A stretch of 10,242 nt of DNA from Pseudonocardiales bacterium (GTDB taxonomy: Bacteria > Actinomycetota > Actinomycetes > Mycobacteriales > Pseudonocardiaceae), in the NCBI GenBank assembly GCA_025465385.1, contig JAODNG010000411.1:1-10242 (forward strand), in the 5' to 3' direction. The notes beneath the pieces were generated by a model. The model had not been told where the DNA came from and did not search any database. It was given only the letters and a program-made list of their open reading frames with translations. The position numbers were made by a program, and so were the translations under genes. The first letter of the stretch is position 1, and each line of letters begins with the position of its first letter. Positions 1 to 6,823 of the stretch are shown here, piece by piece.

Positions 1-14
1 GTCGAGCGCACTGA

Positions 15-30
15 CCGCCGTTAGCGGCGG
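15..30 (-). other. Small hairpin around the secF stop codon
   Basis: CCGCCG and CGGCGG form a perfect 6-bp inverted repeat with a 4-base loop; on the minus strand the loop contains the secF TAA stop. No T-run follows within the 14 bases left in the window, so this is at best a weak terminator or pause site, and in GC-rich DNA it may be chance. Confidence 0.25.
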
Positions 31-1226
31 GAGGACCTGCCAGCCTTGCCGGACGGTCTGCTGCTCTTGGCTCCAGGGTGCCCGCGCCGCCGTCCCCCCG
101 GTGCGGTTTTGCCGACCGCGGTAGGCACGGCCGCAGGGGTCAATGCGTCCGCGGTCGAGGTGCTGTCGGCGGCGGTCGACGCGGTCTCGCCCTCAGGCTC
201 TGGGTTCGTCGCGGTCTTGCGGGCCAGCTTCTCCCGGCGCGCAGCAACCCGTTCGGCCTGCTGCCGGTACGCCGGTCTGCCCATGGTGAGGTCCACCACC
301 AACGGGGTCGCCAAGAAGATCGAGGACATCGTCCCGGCTGTGATACCCACCATCTGCACCAGAGCGAGATCCTTGAGTGTCCCGACACCTAACAAGCCCA
401 CGCCCACGACCAGCAAGCTGAGCACGGGCAGCACCGCGATCAAGGACGTGTTGATCGAACGCATCAGAGTCTGGTTGACCGCGAGATTGGCTGCTTCGGC
501 GTAGGTACGTCGAGTCAGGCCGAGAAGTCCACGGGTATTTTCTTGAACCTTGTCGAACACGACGACCGTGTCGTACAGCGAGAAGCCAAGGATGGTGAGC
601 AGGCCGATGACCGACGCCGGCGTGACTTCGAATCCGATCAATGAGTAGATTCCCGCAGTCACCAGCACGTCGTGCACCAGGGCGATCAGCGCGGCAAGCG
701 CCATCCGGGGTTCGAAATAGACCGCAAGGAACACGGTAACCAGACCGAGGAAGACCACCAGCGCGATCAGCGCCTGACGGCTGATCTCGCCGCCCCAGGT
801 TGCGCTCACTGCACTGTCACTGATCGCCTGTTCGCTTGGCCGTCCGTCTTTTCCGAGTGGGTGCAGCTGCTCGTACAGTGCCCTTTTCAGGACAAATGAC
901 GTGCGGGTGTCCAGCGCTGCTGAGCGGATCAGGATGCTCGCCGCAGAACCGGTACCGACGGTCTGCACCGACTCTGGTGGCTGGCCCACGGTGGCGGTGA
1001 AGACGCGTTCGACTTGCTGGGTGCTGATCGCGCCGGTCGCCCCTTGGGCAGGGAGCTGCACCCGAGTACCGCCCTCGAAATCGATGCCGAGGTTGAATCC
1101 GCGCAGCAGCATCGACAGGATGCAGATCGCGACGAGCAGACCGGATACCGAGTACCAGATCCGCCGCCGCCCGACGACGTCTAACGCTCCGGTCCCGCTG
1201 TAGAGGCGCCCCAGCGTACCTGCCAT
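21..1226 (-). CDS. secF: Protein translocase subunit SecF
   Basis: SecF, 401 residues, partner of SecD in the membrane complex that uses the proton gradient to help pull exported proteins through SecYEG. Seen: a first membrane segment near residues 25-42, then the family signature FNLGIDFEGG (44-53) opening the extracytoplasmic domain (to about 148), then five membrane segments between about 152 and 312, with the second signature GFSLYDTVVVFDKVQEN (214-230). The tail from about 320 to 401 is a basic, Ala/Thr/Ser/Pro-rich cytoplasmic extension without recognisable domain, ending in clusters of Arg and Lys; such tails are common in actinobacterial SecF. The ATG start lies one base after the secD stop, and a GGGAG ribosome site inside the end of secD sits 6 bases upstream, so the two are translationally linked. 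Stop is TAA. Identification is essentially certain. Confidence 0.97.
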   Translation of the reverse strand: MAGTLGRLYSGTGALDVVGRRRIWYSVSGLLVAICILSMLLRGFNLGIDFEGGTRVQLPAQGATGAISTQQVERVFTATVGQPPESVQTVGTGSAASILIRSAALDTRTSFVLKRALYEQLHPLGKDGRPSEQAISDSAVSATWGGEISRQALIALVVFLGLVTVFLAVYFEPRMALAALIALVHDVLVTAGIYSLIGFEVTPASVIGLLTILGFSLYDTVVVFDKVQENTRGLLGLTRRTYAEAANLAVNQTLMRSINTSLIAVLPVLSLLVVGVGLLGVGTLKDLALVQMVGITAGTMSSIFLATPLVVDLTMGRPAYRQQAERVAARREKLARKTATNPEPEGETASTAADSTSTADALTPAAVPTAVGKTAPGGRRRGHPGAKSSRPSGKAGRSSRR

Positions 1227-1227
1227 C

Positions 1228-2946
1228 TCAGGCTCCCTTTCCCGCCGTGGCCAGGGCCGACCGACTTTCGGCTCCGGCGCGCTGCGCCGCTCCGAGCCCG
1301 GACAGTCCCGGTTGGGACAACAGCGGGGACTGCGACGCCATCGCGACCAACGGATGGGTGGCCAGGAAAACCACTACCAGGTCGAGCACCGTCGACATGC
1401 CGAGGGTGAAGGCGAAACCCTTCACCTGCCCTACCGCCAGAACGTAGAGCACCGCGGCAGCCAGGAAGCTCACCGCGTCCGCGGACAGGATGGTGCGCCG
1501 GGCCCGGACCCAGGCCCGAGGCACCGCGGAGCGGAATGTCCGGCCGTCGCGCACCTCATCCTTAAGGCGCTCGAAGAAGATCACAAACGAGTCCGCGGTG
1601 ATGCCGATCGCCACGATGAAGCCGGCGACACCGGCCAGGTCCAGGGTGAAGCCGATCCAGCGTCCGAGCAACACCAGAACGGCATAGACGATCAACCCGG
1701 ACAACGCCAGGGACAGGATAGTCAGTACCCCGAGCGCCCGGTAGTAGAACAGGCAGTAAACGAACACCACAGCCAGCCCGAGCGCACCAGCGAGCAGTCC
1801 CGCGCGAAGCGACGCCAATCCCAAGGTTGCCGACACCGTCTCGGACTCCGAAGGCTGGAAGGACAGCGGCAGGGAACCGTACTTGAGCACATTGGCCAGG
1901 TTCTGCGCTTCAGCCTGGCTGAAGCGGCCGACGATGCTGGTCGCTTGACCGGGAGGGATCGCGCCATTGATCACCGGCGCCGATACCACCTCACCGTCCA
2001 GCGCAAATGCCGCCTGCTTGCCCACATTGTTCGCGGTGTACTGCGCCCAGATGTCCTCGCCCTGGTGTTTGAATCTGAGCCGTACCTCGTAGCCCGTGCC
2101 TTCCTGATTCGGGCCGGCTGAGGCACTGGCGACCTGCTCGCCGGACAGGAACGCGGGGCCCAGCAGGTACTTGGCAGTGTGGTGCTGGTCGCAGGTGACC
2201 AGCGGCAGATTCGGGTCGTCGTTGCCACGCAACGGGTTGGGAGCAGCACAGTTCAACGCGGCCAATGCCTGTTGTTGCACCGCCGGGTCTTGACTCTGCA
2301 GCCGCGCTCGGGCCTGCCGGATCTGCTCGGCCGCCTGTGGGTCGGCGGAGTCCGCCGGGGCCGTGCCGACCGACGGCGGTGCGCTGGGGGCAGGTGGTGC
2401 GGGAGTGGGCGTGGGCTCGCTCGACGGTGGCGGCTGCGCCAGTTGCGGCGCAACGGACTGGGGCGGCGTCGGTGTCGATTCGGTGCTGGCAGCCGGAGGT
2501 TGCTGTGGCGCTGGAGGTGCCGCCGGTGCGCTGGTACCTGGGTGCTGAACCGGCGCGGGCACTCCGGCTGACTGCTCCTCGATCACCGTCCGGAAGTACA
2601 GCCTGGCGGTCTGCCCGAGAGTGCGAGCCTGATCGCCGTTCTCCCCCGGTACCGTAATGATCAAGTTGGTCCCGTCGAGCACGACCTCGGCGCCGCTCAC
2701 GCCGATACCGTTGACCCGTTGCTCGATGATCTGTCGAGCTTGGTCGAGGGACTCCCGTGCCGGTGGTCGACCATCGACCGTCCGCGCGGTCAGCGTCACC
2801 CGAGTGCCGCCTTGCAGGTCGATACCCAGCTTTGGGGTTGCACCCCCACCACCGGTGAAGTAGACCAGCGAGTAGAGGACGGCAACTACCCCAGCGAAGA
2901 TCGCCAGATTGCGCCACGGGCGGAAGCGCCCGGCCGGTGGTGCCAC
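1228..2946 (-). CDS. secD: Protein translocase subunit SecD
   Basis: SecD, 572 residues, membrane partner of SecF and YajC in Sec-dependent protein export. Seen: N-terminal membrane segment about 12-30, signature LGIDLQGGTRV (40-50), a large extracytoplasmic region, the conserved LDGEVVSAPVI stretch (316-326) and YGSLPLSF (356-363), then five membrane segments from about 380 to 535 containing GFIVAIGITADSFVIFFERLKDE-type signature (442-464). Residues about 128-200 are a Pro/Ala/Ser/Thr-rich insertion, including one PPP at 172-174, which is typical of actinobacterial SecD and absent from the E. coli protein. C233 and C252 flank a NPLRGNDDPNLPLVT stretch and could form a disulfide outside the membrane (inference). 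The start is GTG, with GAGGAGA about 10 bases upstream. One base separates its TGA from secF. Identification certain; exact start very likely. Confidence 0.97.
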   Translation of the reverse strand: MAPPAGRFRPWRNLAIFAGVVAVLYSLVYFTGGGGATPKLGIDLQGGTRVTLTARTVDGRPPARESLDQARQIIEQRVNGIGVSGAEVVLDGTNLIITVPGENGDQARTLGQTARLYFRTVIEEQSAGVPAPVQHPGTSAPAAPPAPQQPPAASTESTPTPPQSVAPQLAQPPPSSEPTPTPAPPAPSAPPSVGTAPADSADPQAAEQIRQARARLQSQDPAVQQQALAALNCAAPNPLRGNDDPNLPLVTCDQHHTAKYLLGPAFLSGEQVASASAGPNQEGTGYEVRLRFKHQGEDIWAQYTANNVGKQAAFALDGEVVSAPVINGAIPPGQATSIVGRFSQAEAQNLANVLKYGSLPLSFQPSESETVSATLGLASLRAGLLAGALGLAVVFVYCLFYYRALGVLTILSLALSGLIVYAVLVLLGRWIGFTLDLAGVAGFIVAIGITADSFVIFFERLKDEVRDGRTFRSAVPRAWVRARRTILSADAVSFLAAAVLYVLAVGQVKGFAFTLGMSTVLDLVVVFLATHPLVAMASQSPLLSQPGLSGLGAAQRAGAESRSALATAGKGA

Positions 2947-3121
2947 GGTGGGTGGTTCTCCTCAATCAACAGCTTCAGTGTCGTTACGTCTTAGTGTCGT
3001 TCAGGCGCTCAGTGCACCGGACGCCAGCAGCGACCAGCCACAGTCCTCACTGTTCCAGCGCCCTGATCAGACACGAGCACTGGGATCGGATGCGGGAGCG
3101 TACCGCCTCCCACAAGTCAGG
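2947..3121. other. yajC-secD intergenic gap, 175 bases
   Basis: No gene seen. On the minus strand it holds the secD ribosome site close to 2960, two copies of AACGACACT (2993-3001 and 2977-2985, 16 bases apart), and, just after the yajC stop, a weak hairpin GGGAG/CTCCC (3094-3098 with 3107-3111) without a T-run. I find no convincing -10/-35 pair. The length is unusual for genes expected to be in one operon, so a processed leader or an internal promoter is possible. Confidence 0.4.
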
Positions 3122-3448
3122 TCAGGAGTTGTCGGTGCGAGCGCTGCCGTCGATGGGCGCAGCCAGCGGCGCACTGCCCGCGTCCGTTGTAGTGATCTTT
3201 TCTCGGATGGCGGCGCGCAACCACGTGGTACGGACTCCCGGGGCGATCTCCAACTCGACCGTGGTGTCTTCCGCGCTGCCTACGACGGTTGCGTGCAGAC
3301 CGGAGGTGGTCACCACACGGTCGCCGTTGACCAGCGACTTCTGTAACCGCTGCGCGTCGGCTATCGCTCGCTTCTGCCGACGAGTGTTCATGATCAGCAG
3401 CACGGCGAGCGCAGCGATGAGCAGCAGCGGTAGGAATTGGGCGTTCAT
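3122..3448 (-). CDS. yajC: Preprotein translocase subunit YajC
   Basis: YajC, 108 residues, the small single-span accessory subunit that associates with SecD and SecF. Seen: a hydrophobic N-terminal span at about residues 4-20, the basic stretch RRQKR (23-27) placing the rest in the cytoplasm, the helix up to about 40, and the family core GDRVVTTSGLHATVVG (42-57) followed by an acidic beta-rich portion and EIAPGVRTTWLRAAI (67-81). The C-terminal 20 residues are low complexity. Length fits the family (roughly 90-130). The ATG start has GGAGA five or so bases upstream. It lies first in the yajC-secD-secF order and is preceded by a long gene-free stretch, so a promoter for the Sec genes should lie between 3449 and about 3600, although I could not identify a clear one. 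Confidence 0.93.
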   Translation of the reverse strand: MNAQFLPLLLIAALAVLLIMNTRRQKRAIADAQRLQKSLVNGDRVVTTSGLHATVVGSAEDTTVELEIAPGVRTTWLRAAIREKITTTDAGSAPLAAPIDGSARTDNS

Positions 3449-3746
3449 GGTTCTCCGATCACCATCAGCCTTGCGCTACCGAGTGTGCCAGGTCGCGCCT
3501 CGGTCGGGTCTGCAGCGTCTCTGGGTACGTGGTGACGATCCTTCACAGCGGCCCGTCGCCGGCCGCAACCTGGACACGGCGCTAGGCCGGATGCCGCAGC
3601 AGGCGCGGCCATTCGGCCCAATCAGCCGGTCCTTCGTCGCCTGCCGCGGACCTGTGGGCGCTGCGACCGAGCCAGGTCTCTCAGGTTCCCGAGTGAGGCA
3701 GGCCGATTCCCTAGGGTTCCGCCAGCAGTCCGACGACATTCGCCTT

Positions 3747-3760
3747 CGGGGATCGCCCCG
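3747..3760. other. Short perfect hairpin upstream of the VIT-family gene
   Basis: CGGGG (3747-3751) and CCCCG (3756-3760) are complementary with a 4-base loop ATCG; two G-T pairs could extend it. It lacks a T-run. It could belong to the leader of the plus-strand gene, but a stem this short is also expected by chance in GC-rich DNA. Confidence 0.2.
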
Positions 3761-3808
3761 GGAAATCGTCACAGTGGATCCGCCCAGCCCCGTACCACGG
3801 CGCCCAAG

Positions 3809-3814
3809 AAAGGA
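3809..3814 (+). promoter_or_regulatory. Candidate ribosome binding site for an upstream GTG start of the VIT gene
   Basis: AAAGGA stands 7 bases before a GTG at 3822 that is in frame with the VIT-family gene. Using it would give a 234-residue protein with a 48-residue Arg/Ser/Ala-rich N-terminal extension. Against it: third-position G/C over codons 3822-3965 is about 60 percent, compared with nearly 80 percent just after 3966, and the family normally begins only a few residues before the ETDEQAF motif. The ATG at 3966 has no visible ribosome site, so this is the only sequence evidence for initiation in the region. Confidence 0.35.
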
Positions 3815-3965
3815 CGGACGCGTGCCGTCGCATCGATACTCAAGGCCTCGATACAGACCCAGCGCACACGCCTTGGACACTCGCACGTTGGGTCTCCATA
3901 CGCTGGTATCCAATGACCCTGCCGCTAGTGCCGCATTCGGGTTCGCTGGCGCGCCGACAGCGACG

Positions 3966-4526
3966 ATGACCCGCTCCCCGGCCCCCCGGGTACCTCAGAC
4001 AAGCTCAGTGGTCCAGCAGGACGCCGGCTGCGCCAACACCCTTTTGCGCCACATTGAAACCGATGAGCAAGCCTTCGTGCTGCAGTATGTGCAACCAGGC
4101 CTGGTAGGGCTCATCGACGGAACGCTGTCGACGCTGGCGCCTATCTTCGCGGTGGCCTTGCTGTCGAGTTCACACGCTGCGCTGCTGGTTGGCCTGGCCA
4201 CCGCGCTCGGAGCCGGCATCAGCATGGGTCTGTCCGAAGCGCTCTCCGATGACGGCGGCCAGACCGGTCGAGGCTCGTCCACCACCCGAGGCGCGATCAC
4301 CGGTGTGATGACCACCGTGGGCGGGGTATTTCACGCCTTACCGTTTTTGATCTCCGACCGGACGACTGCATTGGTGTGCGCGGCAGTCGTTGTGGCCATC
4401 GAGCTTGCTGTGATCGCACTCATCCGTAAGCGCTACCTCGAAGTCTCGCTTCGCTGCTCGCTCATCCAAGTCGTTTTCGGCGGCGTTCTCATCGTCGGCG
4501 TCGGGTTATGGTTAGGCGGCCTTTAA
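3966..4526 (+). CDS. VIT1/CCC1-family membrane protein, probable iron/manganese transporter
   Basis: A 186-residue integral membrane protein of the VIT1/CCC1 type, most like the membrane half of MbfA-type (erythrin-VIT) iron exporters. Seen: short soluble N-terminus, ETDEQAFVLQYVQPGL (31-46), GLIDGTLSTLAPIF (48-61), GAGISMGLSEALSDDG (82-97), RGAITGVMTTVGGVFHALPFLI (108-129), and about five membrane segments (48-66, 72-92, 108-129, 135-153, 165-184). The ferritin-like iron-binding domain of full MbfA is absent. Family knowledge suggests export or sequestration of Fe2+ or Mn2+; direction and metal are inference. It is the only plus-strand gene, and its TAA ends 3 bases from the ruvB stop, so the two transcripts converge with no room for a terminator between them. 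Start uncertain: ATG at 3966 chosen from family length and codon bias; GTG at 3822 has the better ribosome site, GTG at 4008 is also possible. Confidence 0.8.
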   Translation: MTRSPAPRVPQTSSVVQQDAGCANTLLRHIETDEQAFVLQYVQPGLVGLIDGTLSTLAPIFAVALLSSSHAALLVGLATALGAGISMGLSEALSDDGGQTGRGSSTTRGAITGVMTTVGGVFHALPFLISDRTTALVCAAVVVAIELAVIALIRKRYLEVSLRCSLIQVVFGGVLIVGVGLWLGGL

Positions 4527-4529
4527 CGT

Positions 4530-5570
4530 TCACTCGTCGAACAGTGTCGGTGTGGGCTCCGCAAGAGCGTCGGCCGGCGGATCCAACTGCAAATGCCGCC
4601 ACGCGGCTGCGGTGGCCACCCGACCCCGCGGCGTTCGGGCTAGCATGCCCGCCCGGACCAGGAAAGGTTCGCAGACCTCTTCGACGGTGGCCGGCTCCTC
4701 CCCCACTGCGACGGCGATAGTGGATACCCCGACCGGTCCACCACCGAAGGTACGCACCAGCGCGGTGAGCACAGCGCGATCCAGCCGGTCCAGCCCGAGT
4801 TCGTCGACGTCGTAGACGGCCAGTCCGGCGCGAGCCACTTCGAGGGTGATCGCACCATCGGCTCGGACCTCCGCGTAGTCCCGAACCCGACGCAGCAGGC
4901 GATTGGCGATCCGAGGCGTACCCCGAGAGCGGCCAGCGATCTCAGTACCGCCATCGGGGCGCAGATCCACGCCGAGGATGCCGGCCGAGCGGCGCAACAC
5001 CAGCTCAAGCTCGGACGGCTCGTAGAACTCCATGTGCGCGGTGAATCCGAAGCGGTCACGCAGTGGGCTCGTCAGAGCACCGGACCGGGTGGTGGCGCCG
5101 ACCAGGGTGAACGGTGCGATCTCCAGCGGGATAGAGGTGGCACCGGGTCCCTTTCCGACCATCACGTCGACCCGGAAGTCCTCCATCGCGAGGTAGAGCA
5201 TCTCCTCGGCAGGTCGAGCCACCCGGTGGATCTCGTCGATGAACAGCACGTCACCCTCGACGAGGTTGGACAAGATGGCGGCGAGGTCCCCAGCGCGCTC
5301 CAATGCCGGTCCGGAAGTAACCCGGATCGCCGCGCCCAGCTCCGCGGCGATGATCATCGCGAGGCTCGTCTTGCCCAACCCCGGCGGTCCCGATAGCAGC
5401 ACGTGGTCCGGTGCGGCGCCACGCCGCCGCGCGCCTTCCAGCACCAACTCCAGCTGCTCGCGCACCCGTGCCTGCCCGATGAAATCCAGGAGCCGGCGTG
5501 GCCGCAACGTCGTCTCGAGCTCGACGTCAGCCGGGTCAGCCACTGCCGACACCGGCCGCGGAGCGCTCAC
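4530..5570 (-). CDS. ruvB: Holliday junction branch migration ATPase RuvB
   Basis: RuvB, 346 residues, the hexameric AAA+ motor that drives branch migration of Holliday junctions with RuvA. Seen: N-terminal TLRPRRLLDFIGQ (21-33) typical of the family, Walker A GPPGLGKTSL (61-70), Walker B VLFIDEIH (108-115), the sensor-1 stretch LVGATTRSG (156-164), the arginine-finger motif SPLRDRFG (168-175), sensor-2 RGTPRIANRLLRR (216-228), and a C-terminal winged-helix domain (about 260-330) with GGGPVGVSTIA. The end PTLFDE is usual for the family. Length is standard. The GTG start shares GTGA with the ruvA stop (4-base overlap), so translation is coupled. It closes the ruvCAB unit controlled by the LexA box upstream of ruvC. 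Confidence 0.98.
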   Translation of the reverse strand: MSAPRPVSAVADPADVELETTLRPRRLLDFIGQARVREQLELVLEGARRRGAAPDHVLLSGPPGLGKTSLAMIIAAELGAAIRVTSGPALERAGDLAAILSNLVEGDVLFIDEIHRVARPAEEMLYLAMEDFRVDVMVGKGPGATSIPLEIAPFTLVGATTRSGALTSPLRDRFGFTAHMEFYEPSELELVLRRSAGILGVDLRPDGGTEIAGRSRGTPRIANRLLRRVRDYAEVRADGAITLEVARAGLAVYDVDELGLDRLDRAVLTALVRTFGGGPVGVSTIAVAVGEEPATVEEVCEPFLVRAGMLARTPRGRVATAAAWRHLQLDPPADALAEPTPTLFDE

Positions 5571-6172
5571 CGGTTTCGTCCCAGCCGGGTCAGCACGCTG
5601 CGCAGCACCTCGGAGGTGTCCGCCGGCTCGGGGTCGGCTTCGGCCAGCACCGCATCCACCGCCAACTCAGCCTGACGGGCCGCGAACCCCAGCCCGATCA
5701 GTGCCTCCGTCACCTGGGTCCGCATCGCGCTCCCGCCCTGAGTGGCAGATCCCGATGCAGCGGGTGCGAGCACGCCTACCCTGTCTCGCAGCTCCACGAC
5801 CAGCCGCTCTGCACCTTTGCGTCCGATGCCGGGCACCCGGGTGAGCACCGCGAGATCACCCTGCGCGAGGGCCGTGCGCAATGTGTCCGGCTCGAGGACG
5901 GCGAGCATCGCCAGCGCCAGCCGCGGTCCCACCCCGGAGACGGTCTGCAGCAGCACGAACAATTCCCGGGCCGCCGCATCAACGAACCCATACAACGTCA
6001 GCGAGTCCTCGCGCACCACCAGCGACGTGGCCAGCCGGGTCTGCTCGCCGCGGCGCAAGGTGGCCAGAGTGGCGGGAACCGCATGCACCGCCAAGCCAAC
6101 ACCGCCGCCAACCTCGACCACGGCATGGTCCAACTCGACCGAGAGCACCTGCCCGCGCACCGAGGAGATCAC
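5567..6172 (-). CDS. ruvA: Holliday junction DNA-binding protein RuvA
   Basis: RuvA, 201 residues, binds the four-way junction as a tetramer and recruits RuvB. Seen: N-terminal OB-fold domain starting (M)ISSVRGQVLSVELDHAVVEVGG, with EDSLTLYGF (55-63), two helix-hairpin-helix motifs LLQTVSGVGPRLALAML (74-90) and VPGIGRKGAERLVVELRD (113-130), a flexible Ala/Gly/Ser linker (about 134-148) and the RuvB-binding C-terminal domain (149-200) with EALIGLGF. The open frame extends upstream to 6286, but those 38 residues lie over ruvC and do not resemble RuvA; the GTG at 6172 gives the conserved N-terminus and shares GTGA with the ruvC stop. A second GTGA overlap joins it to ruvB. Both overlaps indicate a single co-translated operon. 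Confidence 0.97.
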   Translation of the reverse strand: MISSVRGQVLSVELDHAVVEVGGGVGLAVHAVPATLATLRRGEQTRLATSLVVREDSLTLYGFVDAAARELFVLLQTVSGVGPRLALAMLAVLEPDTLRTALAQGDLAVLTRVPGIGRKGAERLVVELRDRVGVLAPAASGSATQGGSAMRTQVTEALIGLGFAARQAELAVDAVLAEADPEPADTSEVLRSVLTRLGRNR

Positions 6173-6744
6173 CGCGCCGCTCCCGCCTGGCGGGCCGCAG
6201 CGGCTAGTTTCGCGCGGTGAGCTCGGGCTAGCCGCTCCGACTCGACTCGTGCCTGGGCGAGCCGTTGTGTCATCGGCGCGCGCCACAGATGGCAGACCGC
6301 CAGCGACAGCGCATCCGCGGCATCTGCTGGACGCGGCTTGGCCGACAGCGTGAGCAAGCGGGTGATCATGGTCGTGACCTGTTCCTTACCGGCCCGACCA
6401 GATCCGGTTACGGCCGCCTTGACCTCGCTGGGGGTGTGGAAAGCGACCGTGAGCCCCCGGCGCGCTGCGATCAACGCCACGACTCCGCCGACCTGCGCGG
6501 TGCCCATCGCGGTGCGCACGTTGTGCTGGCTAAAGACCCGCTCCACCGCGACGACATCCGGACGGTACTCAGCCAGCCAGCGCTCCACGACATCGGCCAC
6601 CGCGAGCAATCGCGCGCTGAGATCCATTTCCGGTGAGGTACGCACGACGTCGACGGCCACGCAGCTCACCGCCCGTCCGACGCCACCGTCAACCACCCCA
6701 AGCCCACAGCGAGTAAGCCCCGGATCCACTCCCAGCACGCGCAC
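6169..6744 (-). CDS. ruvC: Crossover junction endodeoxyribonuclease RuvC
   Basis: RuvC, 191 residues, the dimeric nuclease that cuts Holliday junctions. Seen: the RNase H-like N-terminus MRVLGVDPGLTRCGLGVV with catalytic D7, the AVERVF motif with E68, FSQHNVRTAMGTAQVGG (71-87), TPSEVKAAVTGSGRAGKEQV (104-123), and the acidic pair D141 and D144 in RPADAADALSLAVCH (138-152), so the four catalytic carboxylates are all present. The C-terminal 35 residues are an Arg/Ala-rich helix beyond the usual end of the E. coli enzyme. The start is GTG with GGGGAGG a few bases upstream; the leader holds a LexA box. The stop overlaps the ruvA start by four bases. Confidence 0.97.
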   Translation of the reverse strand: MRVLGVDPGLTRCGLGVVDGGVGRAVSCVAVDVVRTSPEMDLSARLLAVADVVERWLAEYRPDVVAVERVFSQHNVRTAMGTAQVGGVVALIAARRGLTVAFHTPSEVKAAVTGSGRAGKEQVTTMITRLLTLSAKPRPADAADALSLAVCHLWRAPMTQRLAQARVESERLARAHRAKLAAAARQAGAAR

Positions 6745-6761
6745 TGCACCTCCCCGCCCGC

Positions 6762-6777
6762 ACGAACACCCGTTCGA
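6762..6777 (-). promoter_or_regulatory. LexA (SOS) box controlling ruvCAB
   Basis: On the minus strand the site reads TCGAACGGGTGTTCGT, matching the actinobacterial LexA consensus TCGAAC-N4-GTTCGA at all but the last base. It ends 17 bases before the ruvC start and begins immediately after a TAGGGT -10-like box, so bound LexA would cover the transcription start. ruv genes are LexA-controlled in E. coli and, for ruvC, in mycobacteria. Induction of the operon by DNA damage is therefore expected. Confidence 0.87.
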
Positions 6778-6783
6778 ACCCTA
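6778..6783 (-). promoter_or_regulatory. Probable -10 box of the ruvC promoter
   Basis: TAGGGT on the minus strand fits the actinobacterial TANNNT -10 pattern. The expected transcription start, about position 6771, would leave a leader of roughly 27 bases containing the ribosome site, and would lie inside the LexA box. No good -35 match is visible 16-18 bases upstream, which is common in these promoters. Confidence 0.5.
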
Positions 6784-6806
6784 GCCGCAGGTCGCTGCGT
6801 CGCGCT

Positions 6807-6823
6807 GCCGACACACCGTCGGC
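6807..6823. repeat. Perfect inverted repeat (hairpin) between yebC and ruvC
   Basis: GCCGAC (6807-6812) and GTCGGC (6818-6823) are perfectly complementary with a 5-base loop. It directly abuts the larger inverted repeat to its right. In the direction of transcription it follows that larger stem and precedes the ruvC promoter. No T-run. Confidence 0.45.

Larger units (their letters stand above)
3449..3965. other. Gene-free stretch between yajC and the VIT-family gene
   Basis: About 370-520 bases, depending on the start used for the plus-strand gene, lying between two divergent genes. Both strands carry open frames here (plus frame to 4526, minus frame 3476-3913), but their translations are Arg/Pro/Ser-rich without any familiar motif and third-position G/C is weak, so I treat them as non-coding. 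Visible elements: a 5-bp hairpin CGGGG-ATCG-CCCCG at 3747-3760, a strong Shine-Dalgarno-like AAAGGA at 3809-3814, and a lone TAGGGT (3712-3717) resembling a -10 box but lacking a good -35. Promoters for yajC (minus) and the VIT gene (plus) should be here. I found no IdeR/DtxR-like iron box. Confidence 0.45.

Noticed and set aside
1312..2121. Plus-strand open frame of 269 codons opposite secD
   Set aside because: Antisense shadow of a certain gene; Gln/Arg/His-rich translation without motif.
3607..3623. GGCCATTCGG followed by CCCAATC as a third, decayed copy of the pdxT palindrome
   Set aside because: Only the first ten bases match; the second half diverges, so chance similarity is as likely.
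3476..3913. Minus-strand open frame of 145 codons in the gene-free stretch
   Set aside because: The Arg/Pro/Gly/Ser-rich translation has no recognisable motif and no ribosome site was found; codon use is not like the neighbouring genes.
2937..3965. Plus-strand open frame upstream of and continuous with the VIT-family gene, overlapping yajC
   Set aside because: It runs antisense through all of yajC and has no conserved sequence; only the part after 3966 (or at most 3822) looks like protein.
6173..6286. Longer RuvA start giving 38 extra residues
   Set aside because: The extension lies over ruvC coding sequence in another frame, and the conserved RuvA N-terminus begins at the GTG at 6172.
6771..6781. 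GTTCGAACC as a tRNA T-arm
   Set aside because: No acceptor or anticodon arms fit around it; the sequence is part of the LexA box.
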